From contig CAOJZU010000001.1 of assembly GCA_948466265.1 (NCBI GenBank), positions 62,001 to 126,000 on the forward strand: a DNA stretch of 64,000 nt, read 5' to 3'. Positions 19,738 to 33,244 of this stretch are shown in pieces. The translations under genes and the position numbers were made by a program. Position 1 is the first letter of the stretch, and every line of letters begins with the position of its first letter. The notes beneath the pieces were generated by a model. It had not been told where the DNA came from and made no database searches. It was given only the letters and a program-made list of their open reading frames with translations. This DNA is from an uncultured Clostridium sp. GTDB lineage: Bacteria; Bacillota_A; Clostridia; TANB77; CAG-508.

Positions 19738-20554
19738 TTAAATAAACTTCTTGTATATTTCGTTTTTTGCCACATTTCTATCTTTTGCAATCTGCTTAAT
19801 AATATCTTTTTTATCTAATCCGTAACCTCTCATAATATTTATAATGTTCCTCTATTGTCATTTTCTCAAATGGATCTTCTGTTATAATGTTTGATTTTTC
19901 AATAATAATTACAAATTCACCTCTTGGCTCTTCCATTTTCTCTAAAAGTTCTTCTGCTGTACCAAAAATAAATTCCTCATGTAATTTGGTAAGTTCTCTT
20001 GCAAGTACAATCTTTCTTGTTCCTATAGTTTTGCTTAAGTCTTTTAAAGTTGCTTTTAGTTTATGTGGTGCCTCATATAAAATAAATGTATTTTTAGCAA
20101 CTTTTATTTCTTCTAATTTCTTTTCTCTTATTTTCTTATTAGTAGATAAAAAACCTAAAAATGAAAACTCCTTTGCATCAATTCCAGAGGCTATAAGTGC
20201 TGTAATTAAAGCACATGGTCCAGGAATCGGTATGACTTCTATATCCTTGCATAATGCACTTCTAACTATATCCTCTCCTGGATCTGAAATAACCGGAGTC
20301 CCTGCATCAGAAACAATAGCAACATTTTTACCACTTCTTATTTCTTCTATTATCTCTTCTTGCTTTTCATCTGTACTATGCCTATGATAAGTAATTAGAT
20401 GTTTTTTTATTTCCAAATGGTTCAATAATTTAAGAGTTTGTCTTGTATCTTCAGAAGCAATAATATCTACTTCTTTTAAAATTCTAATAGCTCTTAATGT
20501 AATATCTTCTAAATTTCCAATAGGAGTTGCAACTAAATATAATTTTCCGTTCAT
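19738..20554 (-). CDS. rsmI: 16S rRNA (cytidine1402-2'-O)-methyltransferase (one CGG +1 site)
   Basis: 271 residues. The SAM-dependent tetrapyrrole-methylase-like fold shows LYLVATPIGNLEDITLRA at the start, SEDTRQTLKLL, SDAGTPVISDPG and IPGPCALITAL. The conserved C-terminal helices are reached only by a +1 step at CGG 19820-19822 (ERL-G-LDKKDIIKQIAKDRNVA). The 0 frame would end three codons later. Length minus one is 816. The gene follows the tRNA methyltransferase gene by two bases; the two form one leftward operon, the usual yabB-rsmI arrangement in Firmicutes. Confidence 0.94.
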
Positions 20555-20556
20555 TC

Positions 20557-21291
20557 TTATTTTTTCTCCTTACCATATATCTTCAATATTTCTTCTGAGT
20601 ATTCACCATTTTCATTATAAATATATAAAGGCTCTCTAACTTTTAAATACTTATTCGCATTTTTAACCATTTTAATTAAGATAAGCACAGGATTTGAATT
20701 TACCTTTGAATAAACCATTCTAAGTTCTTTGGGTTCTAATCTATATTTTCTTGCATATTCAATTATATCAGCTATTCTTTCAGGTCTATTTACCATATAC
20801 ATTGAGCCCTTATCCTTTAAATTTATACTCCCTGCTTTTATAAAATCCTCTAAATTTCCAAGTATTTCGTGTCTTGCTATAATCTTAGTTTCCTTGTCGT
20901 TTTTAAGTCCTGTTCCATTTTCTTTATATGGAGGATTCGTTACAACCGCATCATATTTTACATCTTCTTCTAACTCTTTTATATTTATATTTTTTATATT
21001 AACTCTATCCTCTAAATTGTTTAAATTTATACTTCTTCTTGCCATATTACAAACTTCCTCTTGTACTTCTATTCCTGTTATCGTAGATTTTTCTACTTTA
21101 GCTGAAAGAAGTAACTCTAGAATTCCATTTCCTGCACCTAAGTCTAAAATATTGCTTCCTTTATGTATTTCTTTTGCAAAATCTGATAACAAAACACTAT
21201 CTATTCCAAAACAAAACCAGTTTTTATTTTGTATTATTTTTAGATTATTTATCTCTAAATCATCTATTCTTTCATCTTCATTTAATTCCAT
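20557..21291 (-). CDS. tRNA (adenine-N6) methyltransferase, TrmN6/YabB-like
   Basis: 244 residues. A Rossmann methyltransferase with SAM motif ILDLGAGNGILELLL and the N6-adenine catalytic motif TNPPY. The start is set to the ATG at 21291: GGAAAAGGG precedes it, and a TATAAT box at 21324-21329 would put the transcription start at about 21317, on top of the alternative ATG at 21318. No CGG site; CGG strings are GCG-GTT. It probably modifies a tRNA such as tRNA-Val, by family. Confidence 0.88.
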   Translation of the reverse strand: MELNEDERIDDLEINNLKIIQNKNWFCFGIDSVLLSDFAKEIHKGSNILDLGAGNGILELLLSAKVEKSTITGIEVQEEVCNMARRSINLNNLEDRVNIKNINIKELEEDVKYDAVVTNPPYKENGTGLKNDKETKIIARHEILGNLEDFIKAGSINLKDKGSMYMVNRPERIADIIEYARKYRLEPKELRMVYSKVNSNPVLILIKMVKNANKYLKVREPLYIYNENGEYSEEILKIYGKEKK

Positions 21292-21368
21292 ATGTAACCC
21301 TTTTCCTACAAATTTCATAGTATATTATACAATAAATTTTAAAAAATTTAAATAGGATAGGTGCGATT

Positions 21369-21539
21369 ATGCAAAATAATTTATTTTATTCAAGAGGAAA
21401 TAGTGGAAAAGGAAATCAAAAATTAAGTTTCAAAAAAAGAAAAGAAAATACTCTAGCTTCTTTAAATGAAGTTGAGAATTTCCTTTTTAATTATAAACAC
21501 TTTATGAGATATATTAAATTATATAAATTGTTTAAGTAG
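21369..21539 (+). CDS. Small basic protein (56 aa)
   Basis: ATG 21369 to TAG 21537, overlapping the end of the convergent GerMN gene by 8 bases. The product begins MQNNLFYSRGNSGKGNQK and is rich in Lys and aromatic residues, without membrane segments. The ribosome binding site is weak (AGGATAGGTG). No family recognised; it could be spurious. Confidence 0.4.
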   Translation: MQNNLFYSRGNSGKGNQKLSFKKRKENTLASLNEVENFLFNYKHFMRYIKLYKLFK

Positions 21540-22086
21540 CAAATCTAGTAAATCCTTCACTTAGTGATATATTTGTACCTTCAATACTTATGTTTTCTTC
21601 ACCATCTATTAATATTCTAACACTGTTAACTTCGTTTAATTCAGTTAATGTATTTACTATTGAATAAATACTTAAAATTGCATTTTCTTCGTTTTGACCA
21701 TTTAAGAACTCTTTAGATAAATCCAATGTAATCGTATTTCCATTTAAACTTGCACTGTTTATCTTTGTTCCCTCTGGAATACTACTTTTTAACTTTTCAT
21801 TTCTTGGAGTTTCTATAAGGTATTCTGTTAGTGTTTTATATGGATTTTCAAGAAGACTCTTAGCATCTATTACCCTTGCTTCAGGTACTAGTGTATTAGT
21901 TTCAATATTTGTATAATATAAAGCAATCATCGTCTGTCTTTCTTGCTCTTCAGTTATTTCCTCACTTGGAGTTATTTCCGTAGCACTTCCGCCATCTTCT
22001 TTTTTTGGTATGTTCATAAATACCATTACAATTACAGCACAAATTAAAACAAGACCCAGTATTAATAATAATTTTTTGTTTTTCAT
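21532..22086 (-). CDS. GerMN-domain membrane protein (spore germination/sporulation)
   Basis: 184 residues from the ATG at 22086, which has GAGGAGG upstream. One N-terminal hydrophobic segment (about 4-24) anchors it. After an acidic linker comes a GerMN domain (MIALYYTNIETNTLVPEARV, TEYLIETPRNEKLKSSIPEG, LSKEFLNGQNEE). GerMN domains occur in spore proteins and cell-wall lipoproteins. No lipobox cysteine is visible at the expected place, so it is probably anchored by the helix. No CGG site. Confidence 0.85.
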   Translation of the reverse strand: MKNKKLLLILGLVLICAVIVMVFMNIPKKEDGGSATEITPSEEITEEQERQTMIALYYTNIETNTLVPEARVIDAKSLLENPYKTLTEYLIETPRNEKLKSSIPEGTKINSASLNGNTITLDLSKEFLNGQNEENAILSIYSIVNTLTELNEVNSVRILIDGEENISIEGTNISLSEGFTRFAT

Positions 22087-22333
22087 AATCATCCTCCTCT
22101 AACTTATATTTTAAATATATTTACCCTTCGGACAAATTATGAATATTTTATTATACAATTTAAATTTAGTTAAAATAATTACTTTATGTATAATTAAGAA
22201 TTGGTAATTTTCTTACGCATAATTAGTTTTAAGTGGTTTTTAAAGAATTTTTTAACATTGACAAATTTGCAATTTGCGTATAAAATTATATGAGAATTAA
22301 TAAAATTTAGCTAGAAGATTAAGGAGATTTTAT

Positions 22334-25300
22334 ATGAATAATGAAAAATTATTACATGTTGGACTTGATGTTGGATCAACCACTGTAAAGATAGTAGTTA
22401 TGAATGATAATTTAGAAACTATACATACTTCATACAAAAGACACTTCTCTGACACAAAGAATACTGTTTGCAATGTCTTAGAAGAACTTGCTGAAAATTA
22501 TCCAAGCCATGAATTTACAATTGCCTTAACAGGTTCAGGAGCAATGTCAGCAAGTAATTTCTTGGACTTACCTTTTATTCAAGAAGTTGTATCATGCAAA
22601 CGTGCAGTTGAAAAATATATACCTCAGACTGATGTCGTTATAGAACTTGGTGGAGAAGATGCTAAGATTATATATTTTGATAAATTTGTTGAACAACGTA
22701 TGAATGGTACTTGTGCTGGTGGAACTGGCGCATTCTTAGACCAAATGGCAAGCCTTTTACATACAGATACAGAAGGATTAAACGAACTTGCAAAAGATTT
22801 CAAAACAATATATCCTATAGCTTCACGTTGTGGTGTTTTCGCAAAAACCGACATACAACCACTTATAAATGAAGGTGCTAAAAAGGCTGATATTGCTGTA
22901 TCTATTTTTCAAGCTGTTGTAAATCAAACTATTAGCGGACTTGCTTGTGGAAGGCCTATTCGTGGTAATATAGCTTTCTTAGGTGGACCTCTAAATTATT
23001 TATCTGAACTTAGAAAAAGATTTATAGAAACTTTGAATTTAAAACCAGAATCAGCAATTGCTCCGATTGACGCTCACCTTTTAGTTGCAAAAGGAGCAGC
23101 TTTAGACTCAACAAATAGAAAGCCTATTTCCGTAGAAAAATTGAAAAGTAAGATTAATGTTTTAAGAAACTCTCAAGACACCACTACTAAACCTCTATCT
23201 CCTCTTTTTTCTATTGATGCAGAATATGATGCTTTTAAAAAAAGACATTCTGAAGCAAAAGTAAAAAAGGGAAGTTTAGAAGGCTTTACTGGAGATTGTT
23301 TTATAGGAATAGATGCAGGTTCTACTACAACAAAACTTGCAATTATTGATAATGAAGGCAGTCTTTTACACTCTATTTATAGAAACAACGAAGGCGACCC
23401 TCTAAGGAGTGTAACTGAAATGCTTAGGGAAGTATATTCAATTCTGCCAAAAAGTGCTAGAATTCGATTTTCAGGCGTTACAGGATATGGAGAAAAGCTA
23501 ATACAAACAGCCTTAAATGTCGATTTAAATGAAATAGAAACAATTGCACATTATAGAGCAGCATATGAATTTATGCCAAACGTTACAAGTATTGTTGATA
23601 TTGGTGGCCAAGACATGAAATATATAAAACTAAAAAATGGGGCTATTGACAATATAATGCTGAATGAAGCTTGTTCTTCAGGCTGTGGTTCTTTCATTGA
23701 AACATTTGCTAAAAGTTTAAATCTTTCAATCGAGGAATTTGTTAATGAAGCATTAATGTCAAGAAGACCTGTTGATTTAGGTTCGAGATGTACAGTGTTT
23801 ATGAATTCAAAAATTAAACAATCACAAAAAGAAGGCTACTCTGTAGGAGATATTTCTGCTGGACTTTCTATTTCCGTAATTAAAAATGCTATTCAAAAAG
23901 TTATGAAGATTAGAGATCCAGAAACTTTAGGTGACCACATAGTTGTACAAGGAGGTACATTCTATAATGACGCTGTGCTTCGTAGTTTTGAACTCATTGT
24001 AGGAAAGGAAGTAATAAGACCAGATATTGCAGGCCTTATGGGAGCATATGGTGTTGCCCTTTTGAGCAAAGAACAATATGAAGCAAATCTTGATATGGAA
24101 TATACATCTCATATTGCTAGTTTAGAAGATATTGACAAATTAGATATAAAAGTTACACATACAAGATGTAATGGATGTGAAAATCATTGTGGTCTTACAA
24201 TTAATAAATTCAGCAATGGTAAAACACATATATCTGGAAATCGTTGTGAAAAAGGTGCAGGAGTTGTAGCTCGGAAATTCAGAGCTTCCAAATATAATAA
24301 AATATAAACAAAAAAGAATATTTGACTATGAGCCTTTAGAAGAAAAGTCTGCTCCTCGCGGAATTATTGGTATACCAAGAGTTTTAAATATGTATGAAGA
24401 TTATCCTTTTTGGTTTACTTTCTTCACAAAGCTTGGCTTTAGAGTTATTATTTCTGAAAAAAGTACAAGAAAGACATATGAAAAAGGAATAGAATCAATG
24501 CCATCTGAATCAGTATGTTATCCCGCAAAATTATCGCATGGTCATATTATGAGTTTAATAAATTCTGGTATTAGAACTATATTTTATCCTTGTATTCCAT
24601 ACTCTAGAAAGGAATTTGAAGGAGCCGACAATAAATATAATTGTCCTATAGTTATATCTTACTCAGAAGTTATTAAAAACAATGTTGAAGATATTAAGAA
24701 CGTTAAATTTATAAATCCATTCTTACCTTTTGATACTAAAAACTTAGTAAAAAAGGTTATGGAATTAGATGAATTTGCAGAATATAATTTTAATAAAAAG
24801 GAACTAACTGAAGCTGCAATTTTAGCAGAAGAAGAATATCAAAAATGTAAGCAAGACATTAGAAATGAAGCTGCTCGTTCTTTAAAATATATAGAAGAAA
24901 ATAACTTAAAAGCTATCGTTTTAGCTGGACGTCCATACCATATAGATTCCGAAATTAACCATGGAATTGATACATTAATAACAAGCCTTGGTCTTCGGTG
25001 TTCTTACGGAAGATTCTATTTCTAAAGATTCTGAAGTAAAAAGACCTCTAAGAGTTGTTGATCAATGGGTGTTTCACAGTAGATTATATGCTGCAGCAGA
25101 TTTTGTAGGTAAGCATGATAATTTAGAATTGGTACAACTTAACTCTTTTGGATGTGGTGTTGATGCAGTTACAACAGATCAAGTTGAGGAAATTTTATCA
25201 AGCTATAACAAAATGTACACTCTTATAAAGATTGATGAGGTGAATAACTTAGGTGCTGTACGTATACGTATAAGGTCACTTCTTGCAAGTATAAATAAAA

Positions 25301-26674
25301 GGCTTGAAAAGAAAAAATCTGGAAATTGTATTTCATGTAATAATATGGGAAATTATGATATACACAAAATTCCTTTCACAAAAGAAATGAGAAAAGATTA
25401 TACAATTCTTGTACCTCAAATGGCACCAATACATTTTGATCTTTTGGAAAGTGCACTTGCCTCTTCAGGATATAATGTAAAACTTCTAAAGACGTGTACC
25501 CCTAAGACAGTAGAAACTGGACTTAAGTATGTAAATAATGACGCATGTTACCCTTCTATACTAACAACTGGTCAAATGATTGAAGCTCTTCAGTCTGGAG
25601 AATATGATGTAAATAAAACTGCAGTAATAATGTCTCAAACAGGTCGGTGGATGTAGAGCAACAAATTACATAGGATTTATCAGAAAAGCTCTTAAAGATG
25701 CAGGCTTTCCTGAAGTACCTGTAATTAGTTTTAATGTAGTAGGTATGGAAAAAAACCCTGGTTTCAAATTAAGTATTGGACTTATGGAAAAACTATTGAA
25801 AGGTATAGTCTACGGTGACTTACTTCAAAAACTTTTACTAAAAAATAGAGCATATGAAATACACAAAGGTGAAACCGAGAAATTATATCAAAAATGGCTT
25901 GAAAAGTGTAAATCCCTAGTGAAAAATTCAAATTCAAAACAATTTAAAAAAGCAATATATGATATGGTATCAGACTTTGAAAAAATTGAATTGGATACAA
26001 GTATTCAAAAGCCTAAGGTTGGAGTAGTTGGAGAAATCTTAATTAAATACCATCCATTTGGAAATAATTTTGTTATAGATGTATTGGAAAAAGAAGGTGC
26101 AGAAGTTGTAATGCCTGATTTTATGGGATTTGTAAAATTCATGGCAACTCACAAAATAACTTTTAATAATCTTCTCAATATTGATAAAACAAAAGCAAAA
26201 ATATTTAAGTTTGCTATAAAATTAATAAATATATTTGAAAAAGATTTAAAAATAGCACTTAGCACTTCTGCAAAAAACTATTTAATGCCTTGTAACATCT
26301 GGCATTTAGAAGAAAAAGTAAAAGATATTTTATCACTTGGAAATCAGACTGGTGAAGGTTGGTTTTTAACTGCAGAAATGTGTGAATATATAGAAAATGG
26401 AATTCCAAATATTGTTTGCGTTCAACCTTTCGCATGTCTTCCAAACCATGTAGTTGGTAAAGGTGTAATAAAAACAATTCGTGCAAAATATCCAAATGCT
26501 AATATTAGTCCTGTAGACTATGATCCAGGTGCAAGTGAAGCTAATCAAACTAATAGATTAAAACTTTTGATGACTGTTGCGAAGGATAATTTGAATAAGG
26601 AAACTTCCGAAGCAAAAGATGATATGTCAGGCGAAATCATTGATAATACTGAAAAGCAAAAGATTTTAAATTAA
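22334..26674 (+). CDS. Giant 2-hydroxyacyl-CoA dehydratase activase-like protein (three CGG +1 sites)
   Basis: 1445 residues after +1 steps at CGG 24272, 24996 and 25645; length minus three is 4338. Two ASKHA ATPase modules of the HgdC type occupy about 1-280 and 320-600 ([44 protein letters not shown]; then [39 protein letters not shown] with Cys residues for a 4Fe-4S cluster). A DUF2229-type region follows with [10 protein letters not shown] and a BcrC/HgdB-like part. Sites restore VVA-G-NSELPN, SLGL-G-VLTEDS and [13 protein letters not shown]. The family is usually about 1400 residues, so reconstruction gives the right size. It probably transfers electrons from ATP hydrolysis; the substrate is unknown. 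Confidence 0.92.
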
Positions 26675-26689
26675 AATTTAATATATTTA

Positions 26690-26733
26690 GCTAAAAAAAA
26701 CTCCTTTTAAATTTCGATTTTAAGGGGTTTTTT
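26690..26733 (+). terminator. Terminator after the activase-like gene
   Basis: CTCCTT and AAGGGG arms around an AT-rich loop, with A run before and T run after. The stem includes G-U and mismatched pairs. Confidence 0.65.
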
Positions 26734-28136
26734 TCATTTAAATATATATGTATTTACCTAAAAAATTTTTCAAATCTACTCTAATTTATAAAAAATAGTA
26801 ATTTTATTAGGTTTTTCCATATTTTAATTTTTGTTTATATCCTTCACTATACAGTAATTTTATTAATTTATACATTCTAAGTTTATTTACTATTCTACTA
26901 TTTTCGTTATTCATAAATTTTGTTTATATACTTATTTTAATTATATTAGTTATTATAATTTTTATTTAATCATAAATTCTATATTGATTATTCTATTAAA
27001 ATATATAATTAATTATTTTATTTATTTAGAACTCTATAATACTTTTATTTTATTAATTAATTTTTTCTTTTAATCTTAATTTTTCTTTTATCGTTTCATT
27101 TTATATTTATTATTTTTATTATTTTATTTTTAATAAATTGAATTAATTTATTTATTAATATAAGTTAGTTCTATCTAATTTGAAACCTTATAAAAAATTT
27201 AAAAAAGTTAGCTTTTTTGAATTTTTTATACATCACCAATTATACTACCATATAACTCCACGCAAATCCAGTCCTACTCGCACATCTCTTATATATGAAT
27301 TCTCTAATAGCTCTATTTTTAATTATCTAAGATTTAGTCTTTAATAACAATTTTGCAAGTTTTGCACTTTTTGTACAAAACTCTTTAAAATTTTTGTATT
27401 TTTATTATATAAATATTTTATTATTTATATATCCTCTTTATTTCTATGTTTGTATTTACTATAATTTTTTTATTATCTTTATATCATTCCATATTTTTTA
27501 TATTCTATATTTTCATTCTTTTATTTTTTATATCTATTTTTTTATACTTATTCAGTTAATAAAATAAGTACAAAATTATAAATTCCTTTTTTATGTATTT
27601 GATTCTTTTCTTCACATTACAATTTACCTAAATATTTTTTTATATTTTTTTAACTAAGATAATTATTTATTTTATATCTCACTTTCTTTCAATCTCCTTT
27701 TTATATTTATTTAATTATACTAGAATAAAATTTTTGTTTTTATTTTGCTCATAAACAAAAATTTTTATTTATGCTTTTACTTATTAAATATTTTATATTT
27801 CATTTTAATCAATAAATTAATTTTTTAAATTTGCTTTTTATTTTTACTTTTTACTTTAATCTAAATTTTTAAGATTAAACTTTTCTATTTTAAAATTAAA
27901 TTTTTTTCTTTAGATTTTTTATTTGTTTTTTTGGCAAATATCTTTGTTTATGTATTTTAACTTTATAAAATTGAAAAGTTTTATTTTTAGATTTGAAGAT
28001 TTAAAATTATTCTTTACAATTTTTATTTAAAAAATTTTTCAATTGAATTTTAAAATATAAAAAAGTTTTTTACAATAAATATCTATTTGACTTTCTAAAA
28101 ATTTTTTCTTGTTTTCATCATTTCATTTTTTTCTTA

Positions 28137-28148
28137 TCAAATTGACAA
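28137..28148. repeat. TCAAATTGACAA motif, copy 1
   Basis: One of three similar imperfect inverted repeats around TTGTCAAATTTGACAA in the desert (others at 28287-28300 and 32992-33007). Possibly a protein-binding site. Confidence 0.3.
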
Positions 28149-28286
28149 ACATGTTTTTACTCTTCTGAAATTATTTATATACTATTTGAATTTGAATTTT
28201 TTGTTTTTTATCATTTAAAATTATTCATTTTGATTTAACTTAAAATTTTATATCTCAAATTTTAGGAATATCTATCTTGAATTTTG

Positions 28287-28300
28287 TTGTCAAATTGACA
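28287..28300. repeat. TTGTCAAATTGACA motif, copy 2
   Basis: Second copy of the imperfect inverted repeat, 150 bases after the first. Confidence 0.3.
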
Positions 28301-28573
28301 TTTGCAGTTATGTTTTATTCTTTAATCTAATCTTTTATATTTAGCATATTTTTCACTTCCATTTTTTTCCATTTGTTATTTCCTGGAGTTATTCTTTTAG
28401 TTTTTTGATAATATATAATGGATTTTTCTATGTTCTTTTTTAAGTGACATAACATGTGGTTTTTTATTATTGTTTCATTACCATTTTTGCCTTAAATTTT
28501 AACAATTTTACGCTAAAATCTACTCTTTTTAGCTTATATTTTTACAATTATCTTGATTTTTGTAGATTAAAAG

Positions 28574-28582
28574 TTATCCACA
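28574..28582 (+). promoter_or_regulatory. Perfect DnaA box in the desert
   Basis: TTATCCACA, the consensus 9-mer, within a less AT-rich island and preceded by G as in the second copy at 33236. Confidence 0.5.
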
Positions 28583-31500
28583 TTGCTTCTTAACATGCTA
28601 GGGATTTCAAAGGGTTTACGATTTTTCACATTACTTTCTTCTAATTATTTTCTATAATTGTTTTTTATACTACTAATTTTTGTTTTTTCGCACATCTGTT
28701 TTGCTTTTTTGCTTGAATTTAGTTGCACTAATTTATATGTTACTATATAATTCTCTATTTTTTTGTCTTTTTGTAATTACTTTTTCTTCATCTCTACTAC
28801 TTTTCTGATTAAAATTTTTTTAATTTCACAATTTACTCCTATACTCTTCTCAATCTGTTCTCCTTTTCTTTACTTTAGTTTGATAAAAAAAAGTAAAGTA
28901 TGTTTTTCCTTTTTCAGAAATAATACTTTACTTTTTTAATCTTTATATTTTAAAATATCCTTCTCAAAAATCCACTTGTCTTTTTGGTTTACTTCTAGTA
29001 GTATCTACATTTTCAATTTTAAATCTTCAATATATTTTAAAATTAAAAAAATTTTTTTGATTAAAAAAAACTTTTGAATGAATAAAAATTTTTTTGACTT
29101 TGAATATTTTATAAATTCAAAATTTAAAAATTAAAAATATATATTTTTTAATTTTCATTTTTCAAAATTAAATTTTTACATTTTTTACTTTCTAATTTTT
29201 TATCCATAAATTTTTAATTAACATTTTTTGTCTTAACCTTTTTGACAATTTCTTACTATGTTTTTTTTTATTTTTAATTTTAAATTTTTTTATTTTTAAT
29301 TCTCTCTTTTTATAAAATTTTCTGTTTAAAATTTTTTGTCTTCAATTTTTCATTTTTATTTGTTAGTTTAAAAAAATTTTTTTGATCTTTAATTTTTATA
29401 TTTACTTTTTTTGTTTTAAAATTTTTTACTATTTATTTTTATATTTGCATTTTTTATGTTAAAATTTTATTTTAGTTTTTTATGTGTTAAAAAAATTTTT
29501 TAATCATAATCTTGTATATTAAATTTCATTTTTATTTTTGTAGAAATAAAAAAAATTTTTGTAAAGATTTTCTCTTTCAATTTTTTATATTTTTTTATTT
29601 AATAAGTAAATATATTTTTCTAATTTTTATTTTCTATTTTTACAAATTTATCTGACAAATTAATTTCTAATTCTCATTTAAATTTTATATTTTCTTATTT
29701 TTGTTTGATATTTAAATTTTTATTATTCGTTTTTTATTATATTATTTTTTATTATTATTTTAATTAATTCTATAATTACTTTATTATAAACTCATTTTTT
29801 TAAATTTTATGGTTTTTTTAATATTCTTTGAGTTTTTAGCACTTCTCTTTTATTTTTAAGATCATCTAATTTTAAATTATTCTCTAAATTATATTCTATC
29901 TTCTTTATTATTTCAACTTGCTACAATTAATAACTTCATTTCATTACTCGTTATTTTCTAGATTTTCGTATTATTCATTTTCATATCCTTTTGATTTTAT
30001 AATATTTTTTCAAAATTCTTTAAATTTTTATACTTTTATAATTCTAATCTCTCATATATTTAGTTTTCCATTTGTTTTTTAATTATTTTTATTTAATTTA
30101 TATTTATTTGTACATTATTTATATTTTTACTCTTTTATTTAATTTTTTTAATTATTTTACCTATCCAATCTAAATCTATTTTATATTTTGTTTTTTTACT
30201 TTATTTGTTTTCTATCTTGTTTAAAAATTTTTATTAAAATTACTTTTATATTATGACTTTAATTTTATTAACTATAAAAATGTTTTTTATTTAATTATTT
30301 GTATTCATTATATTTCAATAAATAATAAAATATTAATTTAAATAAAAATAATTCTTTTTATTATTTATGATTTTTTATAATATGTTTTACTAATTTGCAT
30401 TTTTAAATTTCTTTTTATTTTGAAATTATTTATTATTTATTATTTATTAATATTTTGTTTTATATTTTTAATCTCTTTAAATTCCATTCTATTTTTTATT
30501 TTAAATACAAAAAATTTTTTTATTCTTAATAACTCTTTTTATTTTTTTAATTTTACTAATCTATGGAAAATTATTTTTATCTTCCTATTTTCTACTTTTT
30601 TTATATTTTTTGTTTTTACTTATTTTGTCTCTCCCCTCCCTTTAAAATTTTTTTATTATTTTGGATTTAAATTTTATATTAATATAGTAAATTTTTTTTA
30701 TTTATTTTAATACTTTTTTATTTATTCCTTATTATCTACTGAATTCATTAAACAATAATTTTTAATTAACCTTTTTACTACTCACTTTTAGAAATTTGAT
30801 TTTTTTAAGATAAATCCCTCCTAATTTCTTCCTATTCAATTTTTTACATACTGCAATTATTTATGTTTTTTATTAATCTTTTTTTATGTAATTTTTCGCA
30901 AAATCTTCTTTTTTATTTTAATTATAAAAATTTATTTGGTTTTGTATCTCTAAACTCAGTAACTAATAGCATTTTGGGGGGTATACTTTTTTACCATACT
31001 TGTTTTTGATTCCTCGAATTTATTCGTTTTTTATTATTTTATCACTTATTTAGGCAGTTTATTAAATTTTCTGATTGCCACAATAATTAGGGTTTGTTAT
31101 TGCTTTGGGATTTCACTTATTTTATTGTCTTTTTAGTTTTTTTTCGCTTAAAAAACTTTTTGTTATCATTTTCCATTTTCAGCCTTTTTTATTTTTTTGC
31201 CTATATTCCTTATATCTAAATTTTTAATATATATTGCAAAATTTTTGCTAAAACTTATTTTTCTATTCTCTATTTTTAGTATAAAAACTATGCTTGTCTT
31301 TTTTATAATATTTCTTTAATTCTATATATTTTTTTTGTTTTTATAATATATAACTATTTTTATTTTTATATAATGATTTAATTTTTATTTATAATATATT
31401 TTATTGGCTTTAAATTTTTTTAACATTTTATTATATGTAAAAAAATATTATTTCCTATTCTATTTTATATATATTTTTTTACTTTATTATTTTCTCTTTT

Positions 31501-32991
31501 TATTTTTATTGTTTTTTATTTATCATTAATTTACTTTTTTATTTATATTTTAATTTACTAATTTCCCCTTTATTTATAGTTTAAATATTTTTTATAAAAT
31601 TAATTTTTATATTTTAATTTTTTTTATTTTTAAAAAATTTTTTTACTTTTAATTTTATTATAACTTTATTTCTTTCAATTATTGTTTTAATTTAAAATTA
31701 GTTTTTTATTTTATTTAATAATTTTATTGCTATTTTTTATTTTATAATATTTTATTCAAGATCTTATATTAATTATTCATATATAATTTTATTTATATTT
31801 TTATCTAATATATTTTTAATTTTATATTTTTATTATTAAATTATTATGAATTTCTTATATAAGTTCTACTTTTTTCAATTTTATTTGTTTTTTTAATATT
31901 ATAATATAGTAATATTTATATATTTTTTTGGATATTTTACCTTGCTTTCTAATATTTAGTTTTTTCCTCCAGACTTTATTTTTTAATATTTTAAATATTT
32001 GGAATATTTAAAGTATTTTTACTTTTTATTATATATTGTTTACTTTTTATAATTCTTTTATTTTATTAATTTTTAAATTATTTATTTATATAATATTTAA
32101 TATTCTATTTATTACTTTAATTATTTTCATGTTTTTTATTCATAAAATAATTATTTATAGAAAATAATTATTTTATTGTTTAATATATATTTTTTATTTT
32201 TTATATTTGGAATTAATTGTTTTTTTATTATAAATATTTTTTAATATTTAATTAATTTTATTTTATTATTATTTATATTTAAAATTTGATAATATTTTTA
32301 TATATTTTTTACTTATTTATTTTATTATTTTATTTATTTTTTATATAAATATATTTTATATTATATTTATATAAAATTATAAATATAATATTTGCTAAAT
32401 TATTTTAAATTTATTCTATTATTTTTTTATTTAATTTTAACTTTATATTTTTTATTTATTTATTATATTTTAGATTTTATTTTTTCTGTTTTTTTCTTTT
32501 TATTATTTTTTTATTAAACATATATTTTTATTTATTTACTTTTTGTAATTTGTTTTTTATCTCTTTTATTTCAAATTATTCTTTTTTAATTTAAATACAT
32601 TTTATTTTTTAAAAATATCGTTTTTTATTTTTTTAAATTTTCTCTGATTTTTTGTAAAAAATTTTTTTATAGAATTTATTTACTTGTTTTTTTACTTGTC
32701 ATTTTAGCAACAGACATTTTTATTTTCCATTTCGTTCTTTTGATTTTTTACCTTTGCTATTATTTTGTTTGTTTTTGTCTGTCAGTCAATTTTTCGTTTT
32801 GCCTGTTCTTGTTTATAGATATTTTTTTATTTTTTCTCTATTTTTTATATTTTTTATGTTTTTGCTCATTTTTCTGTCTTCTGTTTTCTTTGATACTCTA
32901 AGGTTTGATTTTTTTAATAATTTTTATTAATTTTTAATATTTTTTACATTAAAAATTAATAAAATATGGTAAAAATTCTTATTAAATTTCG

Positions 32992-33007
32992 TTGTTAATT
33001 TGACAAC
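32992..33007. repeat. TTGTTAATTTGACAAC motif, copy 3
   Basis: Third copy of the inverted repeat, 230 bases before the second DnaA box. Confidence 0.3.
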
Positions 33008-33235
33008 AACTCGCTTTTTCGTGTCTTTTTATATATCTGTATTGCTTGGTATTAGCGCGTTTCATTGTTGTGGTTGTTTTTCTTTGATATTGATTTTTGA
33101 TTTATTTCTATCATTAATATTTTTTTCTCTGCTTTTATCTGTAATTTTTACTAATTTATCAGTTTTTAGCACTATTTTTTTGGGTCAACATAACAATATT
33201 ATTACTTGTTTTTCGGATTTTTCTTATTTTCCATG

Positions 33236-33244
33236 TTATCCACA
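33236..33244 (+). promoter_or_regulatory. Perfect DnaA box in the desert, second copy
   Basis: TTATCCACA on the same strand as the one at 28574. Confidence 0.5.
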
